A stretch of 64,000 nucleotides of DNA, taken from positions 292,128 through 356,127 of the forward strand of contig JABHIE010000031.1 in the NCBI GenBank assembly GCA_018671175.1. The letters are read 5' to 3'. Below, piece by piece: positions 1 to 8,469 of this stretch. The stretch comes from Planctomycetota bacterium (GTDB lineage Bacteria; Planctomycetota; UBA1135). The first letter of the stretch is position 1; every line of letters begins with the position of its first letter. The notes under the pieces were generated by a model. The model saw nothing but the letters and a program-made list of their open reading frames with translations. It searched no databases and was not told the origin of the DNA. A program made the translations under genes and the position numbers.

Positions 1-831
1 TGCGCGCATCGGCCAAACGCAATCAAAGATATCAATCCCGCGTGCGACGGATTCAACCAAGTCGAGTGGAGTGCCAACTCCCATCAGATATCGGATTTTG
101 TCAACGGGCAAAAACGGCGTGCTGTTTTCAACACCGGCCATCATGGCATGGAAGCCTTCGCCCACCGAAACGCCACCAACAGCGTAACCGTCAAAATCAA
201 GCTCGACGAGGCCCTTTGCGCATGATTCTCGTAAATCACCGAAGACGCCGCCTTGAACAATTCCGAATTGTGCTTGCCCAGAATCAACACCACCCCGAGC
301 GTCGTGTAAATCTCTTTGCTCTTTCGCCCAACGCAAGGTTGTGGCGATAGCGTTTTTGCAAATTGTTTCATCAAGAGGCTTCGCAGGGCAGACATCGAGG
401 ATCATGGCAATGTCAGGCGCAAGACCGGCTTGCACTTCAAACGCAAAAGCGGGCGTCCAGTCGATCCAGCCCCCTTGGACAGGGTTTTGCATCTTGAAAC
501 CTTGCTCGGTAACTTTAGTTTTTGAGCTTAGTGAAAAAGCCTGAAACCCACCCGAATCGGTCAATACGGGGCCGTCCCAGCCCATCATGCCGTGGACACC
601 CCCAAGCTTTTGTACCGTTTCGACTCCAGGACGCACAAAAAGATGGAAGGCATTAGCCAGCATCATGTCGACGCCCATGGGTCGTAATTGCGAATGCCAT
701 GGCCCACGCATTAAGCCTCGGGTAGCGACAGGCATGAAGGCCGGTGTTTGAACTTCGCCCCGGTTGGTGTGAAGCGTGCCCAATCTCGGGCCATCCGCCT
801 CACCTGAATGTCGGTTGAAATGAAAAGTCAT
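1..831 (-). CDS. tgt: Queuine/preQ1 tRNA-guanine transglycosylase, C-terminus beyond window edge
   Basis: Swaps guanine 34 of GUN-anticodon tRNAs for a queuosine precursor. The reading frame is open from ATG at 831 to base 1 (277 codons), so the C-terminus with the zinc site is outside the window. Seen: TDSGGFQ with general-base Asp92, GIVQGG, YAVGGVSVGE, and the nucleophile region FDCV with Asp270 close to the edge. Odd points: the nucleophile motif continues WPMR rather than the common MPTR, and the usual substrate-loop DEC is DVC (LDVCPA). The start overlaps the stop of the upstream SpoIID-like gene as ATGA, so translation is probably coupled. The family assignment is firm. Whether the two motif changes alter base preference cannot be told from sequence. 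Confidence 0.93.
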   Translation of the reverse strand, partial: MTFHFNRHSGEADGPRLGTLHTNRGEVQTPAFMPVATRGLMRGPWHSQLRPMGVDMMLANAFHLFVRPGVETVQKLGGVHGMMGWDGPVLTDSGGFQAFSLSSKTKVTEQGFKMQNPVQGGWIDWTPAFAFEVQAGLAPDIAMILDVCPAKPLDETICKNAIATTLRWAKEQRDLHDARGGVDSGQAQFGIVQGGVFGDLRESCAKGLVELDFDGYAVGGVSVGEGFHAMMAGVENSTPFLPVDKIRYLMGVGTPLDLVESVARGIDIFDCVWPMRA

Positions 832-2027
832 CGTGCCTGCGAAAGCCCAAGCCAAGATTCAATCTCAGCACCTGGGTAATAGTGAGCCAAAATCTCAATG
901 TGAGATTGACCCGAGCGAGCCCTGTCGCGTGCGCCACTCTGGCACATCCCGACGCCGTGTCCGTAGCCTCGCCCACGCAACTCAAAAGAACCGTCGGCCA
1001 TGACTTCGGCTTCCGTCCAGCAAGCGGAAGGTGTGCCAAAACTCGTGCGGAGGTGGTCTGCATTTAAGACAAGCATGCCTTGATTGCCCGTGATTCGAGC
1101 TTGCATCCAGCGGCCCACGCCATCGCGTCGCGCGGCTTCAACGCGCTGCACCCATTCGCCAACGCCTCGATTGGCAGCAATGGCGTCAAGGGCCGATGCC
1201 GAAATATGGTTTGACCATTGCCCTCGAGTGGCGCAATTTGGATCAGGTACCCCGGCAAGAGGGGGAGTTGCTTTACGGACAAAATCGACATCAAACGCAT
1301 CGACAGTGTGCCCCGCGCAATCGGCGTGGAAATAAGCAGGTAGCAAATCGCCTTGCCAAGTAAGCACAATATCGCGCGTTGCGTGGACGGCATTTTGAGC
1401 GGCTTTGGTGTGATAGTCAGACCCTAAATATCGCTGATCTGTTGTGTCGTCGCGCAGGAAATCTCGACCTTTCGAGAGACGCCAAAGTGCATAGGTGCGA
1501 GAAGCGATGGCTTGAGCTTGGAGCGCCTCGGCCGTGCCGCTTGTGGAAGTGGCCATCTCACCGCATAGCACGCCAACGACATAGTCTTCTAGGGGAATCT
1601 CAAGCCGAAGGTCAAACGCAGAGGGCAAACGAGTCTTTTGATCGCTCTGGAGAACGACTTGCAGAACGCCGTCGTACCAACGGTCGCCGATTCGGAGAGC
1701 GTGATTCCCGCGCGGGCGGATGGCAAAGCTGCTCAGCGGCAGAGCCCAAGCCCCTAAATTGGCACCTGCTGAATCAAGTGATAGGCGACCTTTAAAGTGC
1801 GAGCCGGTGAGAATCTCATTGCCTTGCTGGTTTGTGACGCGCCAGTCTCCTTGGATTTCAAGGGGGATACTTGCTTGGCCTTTCCAAGCGGCGAGTTGAA
1901 GAGTAACCGTTTTGGAGACGGTACTTGCGCCTGACTCGGCGACAGGCCAAAACCATGCTGCAGCCCAAAGTAGACCGCAAATTGCAAGAGTCTGCATGAA
2001 CCGTTTTGGCAGGCTCGGTTCTTTCAT
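828..2027 (-). CDS. SpoIID/LytB-domain secreted protein
   Basis: 399 aa. The N-terminus has a basic start (KEPSLPKR) followed by a hydrophobic stretch ending near AESGAS, so it is exported or anchored. The SpoIID domain begins near residue 140 with EDYVVGVLCGEM, followed by ALQAQAIASRTYAL. It ends with GRGYGHGVGMCQSGA and HYYPG, which are hallmarks of SpoIID/LytB lytic transglycosylase-type domains acting on stem-stripped peptidoglycan. In non-sporulating Gram-negatives such proteins are probably cell-wall remodelling factors, so a sporulation role should not be assumed. It sits between ruvB (ATGA overlap at its start) and tgt (ATGA overlap at its end), and is therefore co-translated with them. 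Its precise substrate is unknown. Confidence 0.85.
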   Translation of the reverse strand: MKEPSLPKRFMQTLAICGLLWAAAWFWPVAESGASTVSKTVTLQLAAWKGQASIPLEIQGDWRVTNQQGNEILTGSHFKGRLSLDSAGANLGAWALPLSSFAIRPRGNHALRIGDRWYDGVLQVVLQSDQKTRLPSAFDLRLEIPLEDYVVGVLCGEMATSTSGTAEALQAQAIASRTYALWRLSKGRDFLRDDTTDQRYLGSDYHTKAAQNAVHATRDIVLTWQGDLLPAYFHADCAGHTVDAFDVDFVRKATPPLAGVPDPNCATRGQWSNHISASALDAIAANRGVGEWVQRVEAARRDGVGRWMQARITGNQGMLVLNADHLRTSFGTPSACWTEAEVMADGSFELRGRGYGHGVGMCQSGARDRARSGQSHIEILAHYYPGAEIESWLGLSQAR

Positions 2028-3043
2028 GATGCGGAGTCGCCTTCGGGAAGAGGGGCGAGGCCAAGAGCGTCGCGCCCGAGTGGCAGGATGACGCGACCTT
2101 GAGGAGTGCGTGCAAGAAAGCCCTCACGAATCAGCCATGGCTCGAAGACTTCCTCGAGGGTGTCTTCGGCTTCGTCAATCGCTACAGCGAGGTTTTTCAA
2201 GCCCAGCGGCTGCCCTGCAGCGAGAACCAGAGCATGAAGTATTTTTCGATCTGTGCGTTCAAGCCCTAGAGAATCGATGTCGAGCAACTGATAAGTGCGC
2301 TCAACTACGGAAGCATCGATAGGCCCATTAGTCTCAACTTGTGCAACATCACGCGCGCGCCGCAAAAGGCGATTGGCGATCCGGGGTGTGCCACGAGCGT
2401 GTTGAGCCAGGCCAGCACAAGCTTCAGGAGTAAGCGCCACTTTTAAAAGCGAGGCGGAACGCTCTAGAATTTGCTCAAGCTCATGGGCCGGGTAGGGCTC
2501 AAATCTAAAGGCATGCCCAAATCGTGAGCGGAATGGGGGGGAGAGCAAGGCCTCGCGAGTTGTCGCCCCAACTAAAGTAAAGGGCTGAATATCAAGCTTA
2601 AGCAACCGAGCGTGGGGGCCTGAATCGAGCGTCCATTCGAGTTGGAAGCGGTCCATGGCACCGTAGAGGTATTCTTCGACATCACGAGGGATGCGATGAA
2701 TCTCATCAATGAACAGAAGGGTGCCCGGCTCAATTTGGCTCAAAATGCCTACAAGATCGCGCGATTTGTTCAGCGCAGGGCCGCTCGTCATTTTGAGTGG
2801 AGCACCCAACTCTTGGGCAAGCGCTAAGGCTAGCGATGTCTTGCCTAGCCCCGGAAGGCCCGTGAAAAGAATGTGCTCAGAAGTTTCTTCTCGCTCTTGA
2901 GCAGCGCGCACCATCAGGGAAAGTGGTTCTAATACACCGTTTTGCCCAAGGAATTCAGAGAAATCCTTGGGGCGTAGCGTGCGCTCAAAATCTTCTTCGG
3001 GAGGAGATTGAGGGGCAGTTTCGAAGGATGAGGCGCCTTCCAT
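2024..3043 (-). CDS. ruvB: Holliday junction branch-migration ATPase RuvB
   Basis: 339 aa from the chosen start. RuvB is the hexameric AAA+ motor that drives Holliday-junction branch migration with RuvA. Seen: RPKDFSEFLGQ, Walker A GLPGLGKTSLA, Walker B LLFIDEIHRIPRDVEE, sensor GATTREALLSPPFRSRFG and a C-terminal winged helix (LDIDSLGLERTDRKIL; LIREGFLARTPQGR). The frame is open to 3121, but the upstream 26 codons lack RuvB similarity. ATG 3043 follows a purine-rich GAGGGAA and matches the family's usual N-terminus. ruvA and ruvC are not in the window. It is the first gene of a ruvB - SpoIID-like - tgt unit joined by ATGA overlaps. The pairing of ruvB with a queuosine gene is also seen in other bacteria. 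Confidence 0.95.
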   Translation of the reverse strand: MEGASSFETAPQSPPEEDFERTLRPKDFSEFLGQNGVLEPLSLMVRAAQEREETSEHILFTGLPGLGKTSLALALAQELGAPLKMTSGPALNKSRDLVGILSQIEPGTLLFIDEIHRIPRDVEEYLYGAMDRFQLEWTLDSGPHARLLKLDIQPFTLVGATTREALLSPPFRSRFGHAFRFEPYPAHELEQILERSASLLKVALTPEACAGLAQHARGTPRIANRLLRRARDVAQVETNGPIDASVVERTYQLLDIDSLGLERTDRKILHALVLAAGQPLGLKNLAVAIDEAEDTLEEVFEPWLIREGFLARTPQGRVILPLGRDALGLAPLPEGDSAS

Positions 3044-3102
3044 TTCCCTCTTATTCTGCCGAAATGTAACCGAGATTACTAGAAGGGCTACAGATGAATC
3101 TA

Positions 3103-3116
3103 ATTGCGTGCGCAAT
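3103..3116. repeat. Short inverted repeat between ruvB and the lipoprotein gene
   Basis: Perfect 6-base arms ATTGCG and CGCAAT with a TG spacer, in the 181-base divergent region between ruvB (start 3043) and the lipoprotein gene (start 3225). It could be an operator for either direction or a chance palindrome; no second copy was seen by eye. The rest of this intergenic stretch has no clear -35/-10 pair or terminator that I can support. Confidence 0.3.
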
Positions 3117-3224
3117 CGCACGAGCTGAGCGGCTTTTTTGCTTAATCCTCCTAGTCAACGAGGCTAGGCAATGGCATGATTGTTGCTCGGGTCCTTCTTA
3201 GGTACCCCTTTCTCCCTTACAAAA

Positions 3225-6200
3225 ATGCACCGACGACTGCCCGCATACGCTGCCGTCCTAGCCACGGTCTTCCTGGCTGGGTCTTGCTTCAATAGTGATT
3301 CCTCAAAGAGCCAATACCCGACGGCTACGGATTCTCAAATGAAAATCGATCAAGTCCATAATGGCTTCGGTCGATTGCTTCCATTTTCGATTGCCGTGCC
3401 AACCGTTACGGGCACAGCTTCTGATGTCATCGTCGATATCCGTACGCTTGATGACCTGATTGATAATAAGCCTTCTGATATCAATCCAGTTATTTTTAAA
3501 CCTGATACTTGGCCGCAAGGGGCTGAAAACCCAGCAGGCAATGTCGGTAATCATTTTATCGTAGCGCACTTTACGCGCCCTCTTCAAGTCAACTCCGTGC
3601 TTGACCCTTCGGTTGGCGGTTTTGCCAATTTTGGCTTGACGGGCACGGTGACTGTGACCGCCTATGACCCAGCCACGGGGCTCTCTGAAAAAGTAGCCGG
3701 TCGTGGTTTTGTTAATGGTTACACCTATTCAGGCAATCCAATCGTGAAAGAACGGTGGGTCGCGGCGAGTGGCTTTAACGCCAACACAGCACTCGCTGTG
3801 GTGCGTAACGAGGTCGATTCATGGCCCGGGACAGGTTTCCCAGGCACCGACGACATTGACGAGGGCCTCATCGCTGGCGCGGCCTCCTTCCCAGGTGCAA
3901 GTGATTTGGTGCACCCCAATGCTTTTGTTTTCGTTGTTGACACAGACGATGACCTCTCGACTTACGAGGCTTTTCCTGCAGGCCGCATTATTCGCTTGAC
4001 CATCGCAGGGGCTGAGACCACTTGCGTAGAAGATTCTGTAGTGATTGGCGGCGTCCGCGATTTGGGCGGCAAGATGCTCGAAGTCGGCGGTATTGCAACA
4101 GCAACCGTAGGTGCAGATGCTGATTCTCCTGTTCTGCTTCTTGATGGGCTTGGTGGCAATGTTGTGACTTGCCCAACTGATTTGTCCATCGAAGTGCCGT
4201 GTGATGTTGACATGCACTTTTTCTTCTCCGAGTCTTGCCAGCCACACTCCATCGGCCCACTGCCTGCTGATGTGCCTCCATCACTGTCCGAGCAATTTGA
4301 TGTTGAGTTTTATCCGCCGACTCCTCCTGGCGATGACTTGCCTGGTACAACCCTGAAATTGCCTTTCACGGTTTTGCCTGTTAGCCCTTACAACTTCACC
4401 GAATTTGTTGTTAGCCCTGTTACAAACTTCCCAGGGAGTGATCCTTATGAAGCACAGTCCAAGGCTAAGATTTCTTACTACCACAATTCTGCACAAGATT
4501 TGTTTGGCAACCAAGATATCGCCACTCTCGACAGCACCATCATTACTTTTGATGTGGGCTCGGATTGCCCTGGCTTAGTTAACGCTCCCGTTTCACCGGG
4601 CGTGATTTATGTCGCATCTGACGGCGGTGGCACAATCGGAGGTTTGCGTGTCATCGACCTTGATGGCTTTGGGCAGGGTACTGGTGACCCTCAGCACGAT
4701 TATGACAACTCTCTTTTTAATGGCACAACAGACTCTGCTGGCCGCGTGATCTCAGGCGATGTCTCCAAGTTTCCGTTTAACCCCAACCTCCAGGTTCAAG
4801 GGGTTTTCCCTCCTCTGTCAACAGATGATTCCACGATCGCTGGTGGCTCTGCAGGTGTCTTTACTCTTGCAAAAGATACGCGACTCTCAACTCAACTCGT
4901 GAGTTCCGATGTCTTGGGAGCGGTTTCCGACATGATGATCGGGCACCCGCTCGACCTCATCTACAATAACTTTGATTGCTTGTCCGGTGGTTATAACAAT
5001 TGTGCAGGCACGGCGTATCAGGCTCAGCCACTGAGTGCATTATTCCCGATCTTCCCAGGTAATAATATTTCGATGGCGCCTCACCCAAATCCTCCGCGCT
5101 TGAAATTGGCGCCATCCTGTTACGCACCGCTGATTCAGACCGAAGAGCCATCCTCTGGCACGGCTGTCAACTTGCTTCGATACGGCAACGCTTTTGGTAC
5201 CTTAAATGGCAATGGGCCTTCTGGCTTGTTGACCCTATCCTCATGGTACGAAGGTTTCTTTGGGCCATCACCAGCCAGCCCAGCTTGCCCTACTTTTAAT
5301 ATCCGTCAACAGGTCGGGCATTTCTTGTATGTTCTTAACAGCACACGAGATCAAATTGTCGTCCTTAACAGTAATCGCATGACGGTTATTGCAACGATTG
5401 GTGTTTCAGACCCGCGCGACTTGGCGATTTCGCCTGACATGAATATTCTCGCTGTATCGAATAAGAGTACCAATAGCGTGACTTTCATTGATACAAACCC
5501 GACTTCACCGACATTCCATGAGATTATCAAGGTTACGGCACTTGTAGATGGTGCCAACAATCGCATCGGCATGGCACCAACCGAGATCGTATGGCAGCCT
5601 GACGATGAAGATGTCCTCGTGATTTGTGAAAAGTCACACTCGATGGCTTTGATTTCAACTTCTGACCTTGAAGTCCGCAAAATCATTCCTGGCGTCAACC
5701 GTCCTAAGCTTTTGGCTGTTACTAACCGCTGGGAAAATTATGCCGGCGGAGTCGGCTGGAACACAGGGCTGTATTTCGCTTATGTCATTTCAGAAAACGG
5801 CCAGATGACCATTTATGAGTCTGGGCCTGATGGTGTTCAGGGTATTGGCTACGACGACTTTGTCGGCAAGCCTTCTCTTGAAAACCAGAGTGGTTTTGAG
5901 GCTCCTTCATGCATCCAGCCCAATCCCAACTCGGTATTCATGGGCGTTTACATTGCTTACCGTAAAGATGGCAAGGGTGCTATCGGCGAGCTTTACCTCA
6001 AAGATGCTCAAGATGCTCCTCTGACTCTTGCGGGTGCGGCTTACTTGCCAGACCCAAACCGTCGTGCAAAAGAATGGACACTCCTCCACGAGTGGGTTGA
6101 TATCTTTTCCTCATCGAGTATCGTTGATATAGCCCTTGACGACCTCAATAATTTGGGGGGCACCAACGCGCAAATGTCGCAATACACAAACGCGGCGAAT

Positions 6201-6383
6201 CATGTGCCACACTCGTCTAAAGCTTTGCACCGTGCAGGTGCTACGGTTTCCAAACCGCGTTTCTTGTTTGCTGCTAATGCAAACGGCAAAGTTGATGTAA
6301 TCGAGCTGAGCACTGGCACACACTATGTTCAGCCTATCGAGGTGCCTGGCGTAAAGGTCCTCTGCCACTATTGGCGTCAATAA
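3225..6383 (+). CDS. Large lipoprotein with C-terminal YncE-like beta-propeller
   Basis: 1052 aa from ATG 3225, chosen because it starts a lipoprotein signal peptide: MHRRL, a hydrophobic core, then LAGS before Cys21. The first half (to about residue 470) is Ig/adhesion-like: beta-rich and acidic, with several spaced cysteines and no family I recognise. From about residue 700 there are propeller-type blades, such as LYVLNSTRDQIVVLNSNR, IGVSDPRDLAISPD and ALISTSDLEVRK, the pattern of YncE/YVTN-repeat proteins. A probable outer-membrane or surface protein. It stands alone: ruvB diverges upstream and ubiE/menG starts 45 bases downstream. No catalytic motif was seen, so binding or scaffolding is the most that can be suggested. 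Confidence 0.7.
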   Translation: MHRRLPAYAAVLATVFLAGSCFNSDSSKSQYPTATDSQMKIDQVHNGFGRLLPFSIAVPTVTGTASDVIVDIRTLDDLIDNKPSDINPVIFKPDTWPQGAENPAGNVGNHFIVAHFTRPLQVNSVLDPSVGGFANFGLTGTVTVTAYDPATGLSEKVAGRGFVNGYTYSGNPIVKERWVAASGFNANTALAVVRNEVDSWPGTGFPGTDDIDEGLIAGAASFPGASDLVHPNAFVFVVDTDDDLSTYEAFPAGRIIRLTIAGAETTCVEDSVVIGGVRDLGGKMLEVGGIATATVGADADSPVLLLDGLGGNVVTCPTDLSIEVPCDVDMHFFFSESCQPHSIGPLPADVPPSLSEQFDVEFYPPTPPGDDLPGTTLKLPFTVLPVSPYNFTEFVVSPVTNFPGSDPYEAQSKAKISYYHNSAQDLFGNQDIATLDSTIITFDVGSDCPGLVNAPVSPGVIYVASDGGGTIGGLRVIDLDGFGQGTGDPQHDYDNSLFNGTTDSAGRVISGDVSKFPFNPNLQVQGVFPPLSTDDSTIAGGSAGVFTLAKDTRLSTQLVSSDVLGAVSDMMIGHPLDLIYNNFDCLSGGYNNCAGTAYQAQPLSALFPIFPGNNISMAPHPNPPRLKLAPSCYAPLIQTEEPSSGTAVNLLRYGNAFGTLNGNGPSGLLTLSSWYEGFFGPSPASPACPTFNIRQQVGHFLYVLNSTRDQIVVLNSNRMTVIATIGVSDPRDLAISPDMNILAVSNKSTNSVTFIDTNPTSPTFHEIIKVTALVDGANNRIGMAPTEIVWQPDDEDVLVICEKSHSMALISTSDLEVRKIIPGVNRPKLLAVTNRWENYAGGVGWNTGLYFAYVISENGQMTIYESGPDGVQGIGYDDFVGKPSLENQSGFEAPSCIQPNPNSVFMGVYIAYRKDGKGAIGELYLKDAQDAPLTLAGAAYLPDPNRRAKEWTLLHEWVDIFSSSSIVDIALDDLNNLGGTNAQMSQYTNAANHVPHSSKALHRAGATVSKPRFLFAANANGKVDVIELSTGTHYVQPIEVPGVKVLCHYWRQ

Positions 6384-6428
6384 AGGTCGCCCCTTCCTTC
6401 TGTGCCTTCGGGCGGGGATAATGCTGTC

Positions 6429-7136
6429 ATGGCAGCCCCGCCCGGCCACGAAGTGCAGCAGATGTTTGCGGAGATTGCTCCGCGCTACGACCTGCTAAAT
6501 CGTTTTCTATCCTTCGGGATTGATGCTCGCTGGCGGCGTCGCGCTGTGCGTGAATTGGCTTTGCCCAAGCAGGCCGAGTTGCTCGATTTGTGCTGTGGAA
6601 CAGGCGATTTGGCCTTAGCCTTTGCCAGGACGGGCATTTCTGTTACGGGTGCAGATTTCACTGGCCCGATGCTGCCTTTGGCTTTGCGAAAGAGTCGCAA
6701 GGCCGCTTTCGATATAAATTGGGTGCAAGCTGATGCTCAGAGCTTGCCTTTTGATGCAGCTTCTTTCGATGGCTTGACCATCGCTTTTGGTATTCGCAAT
6801 GTCGAAGATCCGCGCTTGGGCTTGCGTGAGTGCCTGCGTGTATTGCGTCCGGGTGGGCAATTGGCCATCCTTGAGTTTTTCCCTGTCCCAAATCGTGTGT
6901 GGGGCTTTTTCTTCCGTACCTATTTCCACCGTGTCTTGCCGCTCTTTGCTGGTATCGTACGCGCTGGCCGCACGGGTGCTTATCGCTATCTGCCCGAGAG
7001 TGTCGAAAAATTTGCAACCCATGAGCAGTTCGCCGATTGGATGCTCGCTGAGGGCTTTGAATCTATTCGTGATATCCCTTTGACGGGTGGGGTGGCACGA
7101 CTGATGATTGGACGCGCTCCCGAGGTTCGCTCTTGA
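6429..7136 (+). CDS. ubiE: Demethylmenaquinone/ubiquinone C-methyltransferase family (UbiE/MenG)
   Basis: 235 aa SAM-dependent methyltransferase that C-methylates the quinone ring at the last step of menaquinone (or ubiquinone) synthesis. Seen: MFAEIAPRYDLLNRFLSFG, SAM-binding LLDLCCGTGDLALAFA, and the family signature AFGIRNVEDPRLGLRE with VLRPGGQLAILEF. ATG 6429 was chosen because family similarity starts just after it; an earlier in-frame codon at 6402 adds an unconserved tail. The stop overlaps the TTG start of the CPBP gene. With ubiX and ubiA downstream this is a quinone cluster. No aerobic ubiquinone hydroxylase gene is visible in the window, so menaquinone (MenG role) is preferred by inference. 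Confidence 0.9.
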   Translation: MAAPPGHEVQQMFAEIAPRYDLLNRFLSFGIDARWRRRAVRELALPKQAELLDLCCGTGDLALAFARTGISVTGADFTGPMLPLALRKSRKAAFDINWVQADAQSLPFDAASFDGLTIAFGIRNVEDPRLGLRECLRVLRPGGQLAILEFFPVPNRVWGFFFRTYFHRVLPLFAGIVRAGRTGAYRYLPESVEKFATHEQFADWMLAEGFESIRDIPLTGGVARLMIGRAPEVRS

Positions 7137-7849
7137 GCCTTGAGCCTGAGATGGCTCGCATTGGTCGGGCAGCTCGCGACCCGGCAGTAGCTTTTTTATT
7201 GCTGTTTCCCTTAGCGCTACTTCACTTAAGTGGCGGGGCGGCAAGTGCAGATTTGGCCACCTTTTCGGTTGGCTTGCAAGCATTGGCCTGGCTTGGCGAT
7301 TGGCTATTTTGGGCACTGAGTCTCGTTTTGGGGGTTGGCGTTTTATGGGCTATTGGTCGCATCGAAGCCCTTGAATTACCATGGGCCGCAGGCTCGATTT
7401 TCTTGATTCTAGAAGGGCTTTTTTGGGGCTATATTGTTGGCCCCCTTTTGCTCTACCTCACTCAATATTTACCTCTTCAGGCGACTCCTCTTTCCATTGC
7501 TCAATTGCACCAAAGCGTGGCTTTGGCAGCTGGCGCGGGCCTCTATGAAGAGTTGTTGTTTCGCGCTGGCTTGCTGACTGGCCTATATGTCCTCCTTGTC
7601 CATTTCCTGCGTCTTTTCTTTGGGGCGACATCGGCCGTGACTACTGTTTCCTTTGGCCTAGCACTGTTGCTTTCGTCCGCAGCATTTGCGTGGGCACACA
7701 GCCTCGGCGACCCCAATGCACTCATACCTGATGTCCTTGCCTTCCGTCTCTTGGCAGGGGTTCTTTTTGGGCTTTTGTTTTCCTGGCGTGGTCTTGCGGT
7801 CGCGGCCTGGGCCCACGCGAGTTACGATTCCCTCTTGTTGTTCCCTTAA
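7133..7849 (+). CDS. CPBP-family intramembrane metalloprotease (CAAX protease-like)
   Basis: 238 aa polytopic membrane protein. The Abi/CPBP motifs are present: LYEELLFRAGLL (EExxxR), FAWAHSLGD and AWAHASYDSLLL with the two metal-binding histidines. By analogy with Rce1 these are intramembrane glutamate proteases, but bacterial substrates are mostly unknown. The start is TTG 7133, overlapping the ubiE stop (TTGA); ATG 7151 is an alternative seven codons in. It lies inside the ubiE-ubiX-ubiA run, so it may be co-expressed with quinone genes. A functional link is not established. Confidence 0.82.
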   Translation: MSLEPEMARIGRAARDPAVAFLLLFPLALLHLSGGAASADLATFSVGLQALAWLGDWLFWALSLVLGVGVLWAIGRIEALELPWAAGSIFLILEGLFWGYIVGPLLLYLTQYLPLQATPLSIAQLHQSVALAAGAGLYEELLFRAGLLTGLYVLLVHFLRLFFGATSAVTTVSFGLALLLSSAAFAWAHSLGDPNALIPDVLAFRLLAGVLFGLLFSWRGLAVAAWAHASYDSLLLFP

Positions 7850-7863
7850 ATGATTTCTCGTCG

Positions 7864-8469
7864 ATGACCATTCCATCCACACTTTTTCTCGGCGTTACTG
7901 GTGCGAGTGGGGCTATCTATGCGCGCCGGGTTTTAGAGTTAGCTCTGGCTGCAGGTCTTGATGTGGATTGCTGTTATTCGCCCTCTGCCCGGCGGGTTTT
8001 GAAAGAAGAGTGTGGCCTAGATTTATTAGACGACCCGACTGTTTTGCTACCAAAGGGTTTTAAGTTTCGGGGCGCTCTCAGATTGTGGGCTCATGACGAC
8101 ATTGGTGCGCCACCTGCTTCCGGCACCGCCTTGGGTGAAGTCGCTCTTGTGTTGCCATGCTCTTTAACCACTCTCGCTGGAGTGGCCTCAGGCCGAGCAG
8201 GTAATTTGATCGAGCGCGCCTCACAAGTAGCATTAAAAGAGGGCCGCAATTTGATTTTGGTTCCGCGCGAGACGCCGCTTTCTCGATTGCACCTCGACGA
8301 GATGTCGCGGTTAGCATGGGCAGGCGCGGTCATCCTCCCAGCATGCCCGGGTTTCTATCAGCGCCCCCTTTCCATTGCCGATTTAGTAGATCAGCTGGCA
8401 GGAAAAATCCTCGCAGCTGCGGGTATTCCTCAGGGGGTTTTGCCAGCCTGGTCAGGAGGCCAAGCATGA
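7864..8469 (+). CDS. ubiX: Flavin prenyltransferase UbiX
   Basis: 201 aa. UbiX joins dimethylallyl phosphate to FMN to make prenylated FMN, the cofactor of UbiD decarboxylases. Seen: N-terminal GVTGASGAIYARRVLE, PCSLTTLAGVASGRAGNLIERA, VPRETPLSRLHLDEM and PACPGFYQRP, all classic UbiX motifs. The partner UbiD-family gene is in this window at 58657-60114, far from ubiX. Downstream ubiA starts with an ATGA overlap. In futalosine-pathway organisms the equivalent protein is called MqnM; that is the likely role here but is inferred. No Shine-Dalgarno motif precedes the ATG. Confidence 0.93.
   Translation: MTIPSTLFLGVTGASGAIYARRVLELALAAGLDVDCCYSPSARRVLKEECGLDLLDDPTVLLPKGFKFRGALRLWAHDDIGAPPASGTALGEVALVLPCSLTTLAGVASGRAGNLIERASQVALKEGRNLILVPRETPLSRLHLDEMSRLAWAGAVILPACPGFYQRPLSIADLVDQLAGKILAAAGIPQGVLPAWSGGQA

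Noticed and set aside
6615-7316. A 233-codon frame on the minus strand opposite ubiE and the CPBP gene
   Set aside because: Antisense shadow with biased composition; both plus-strand genes carry clear motifs.
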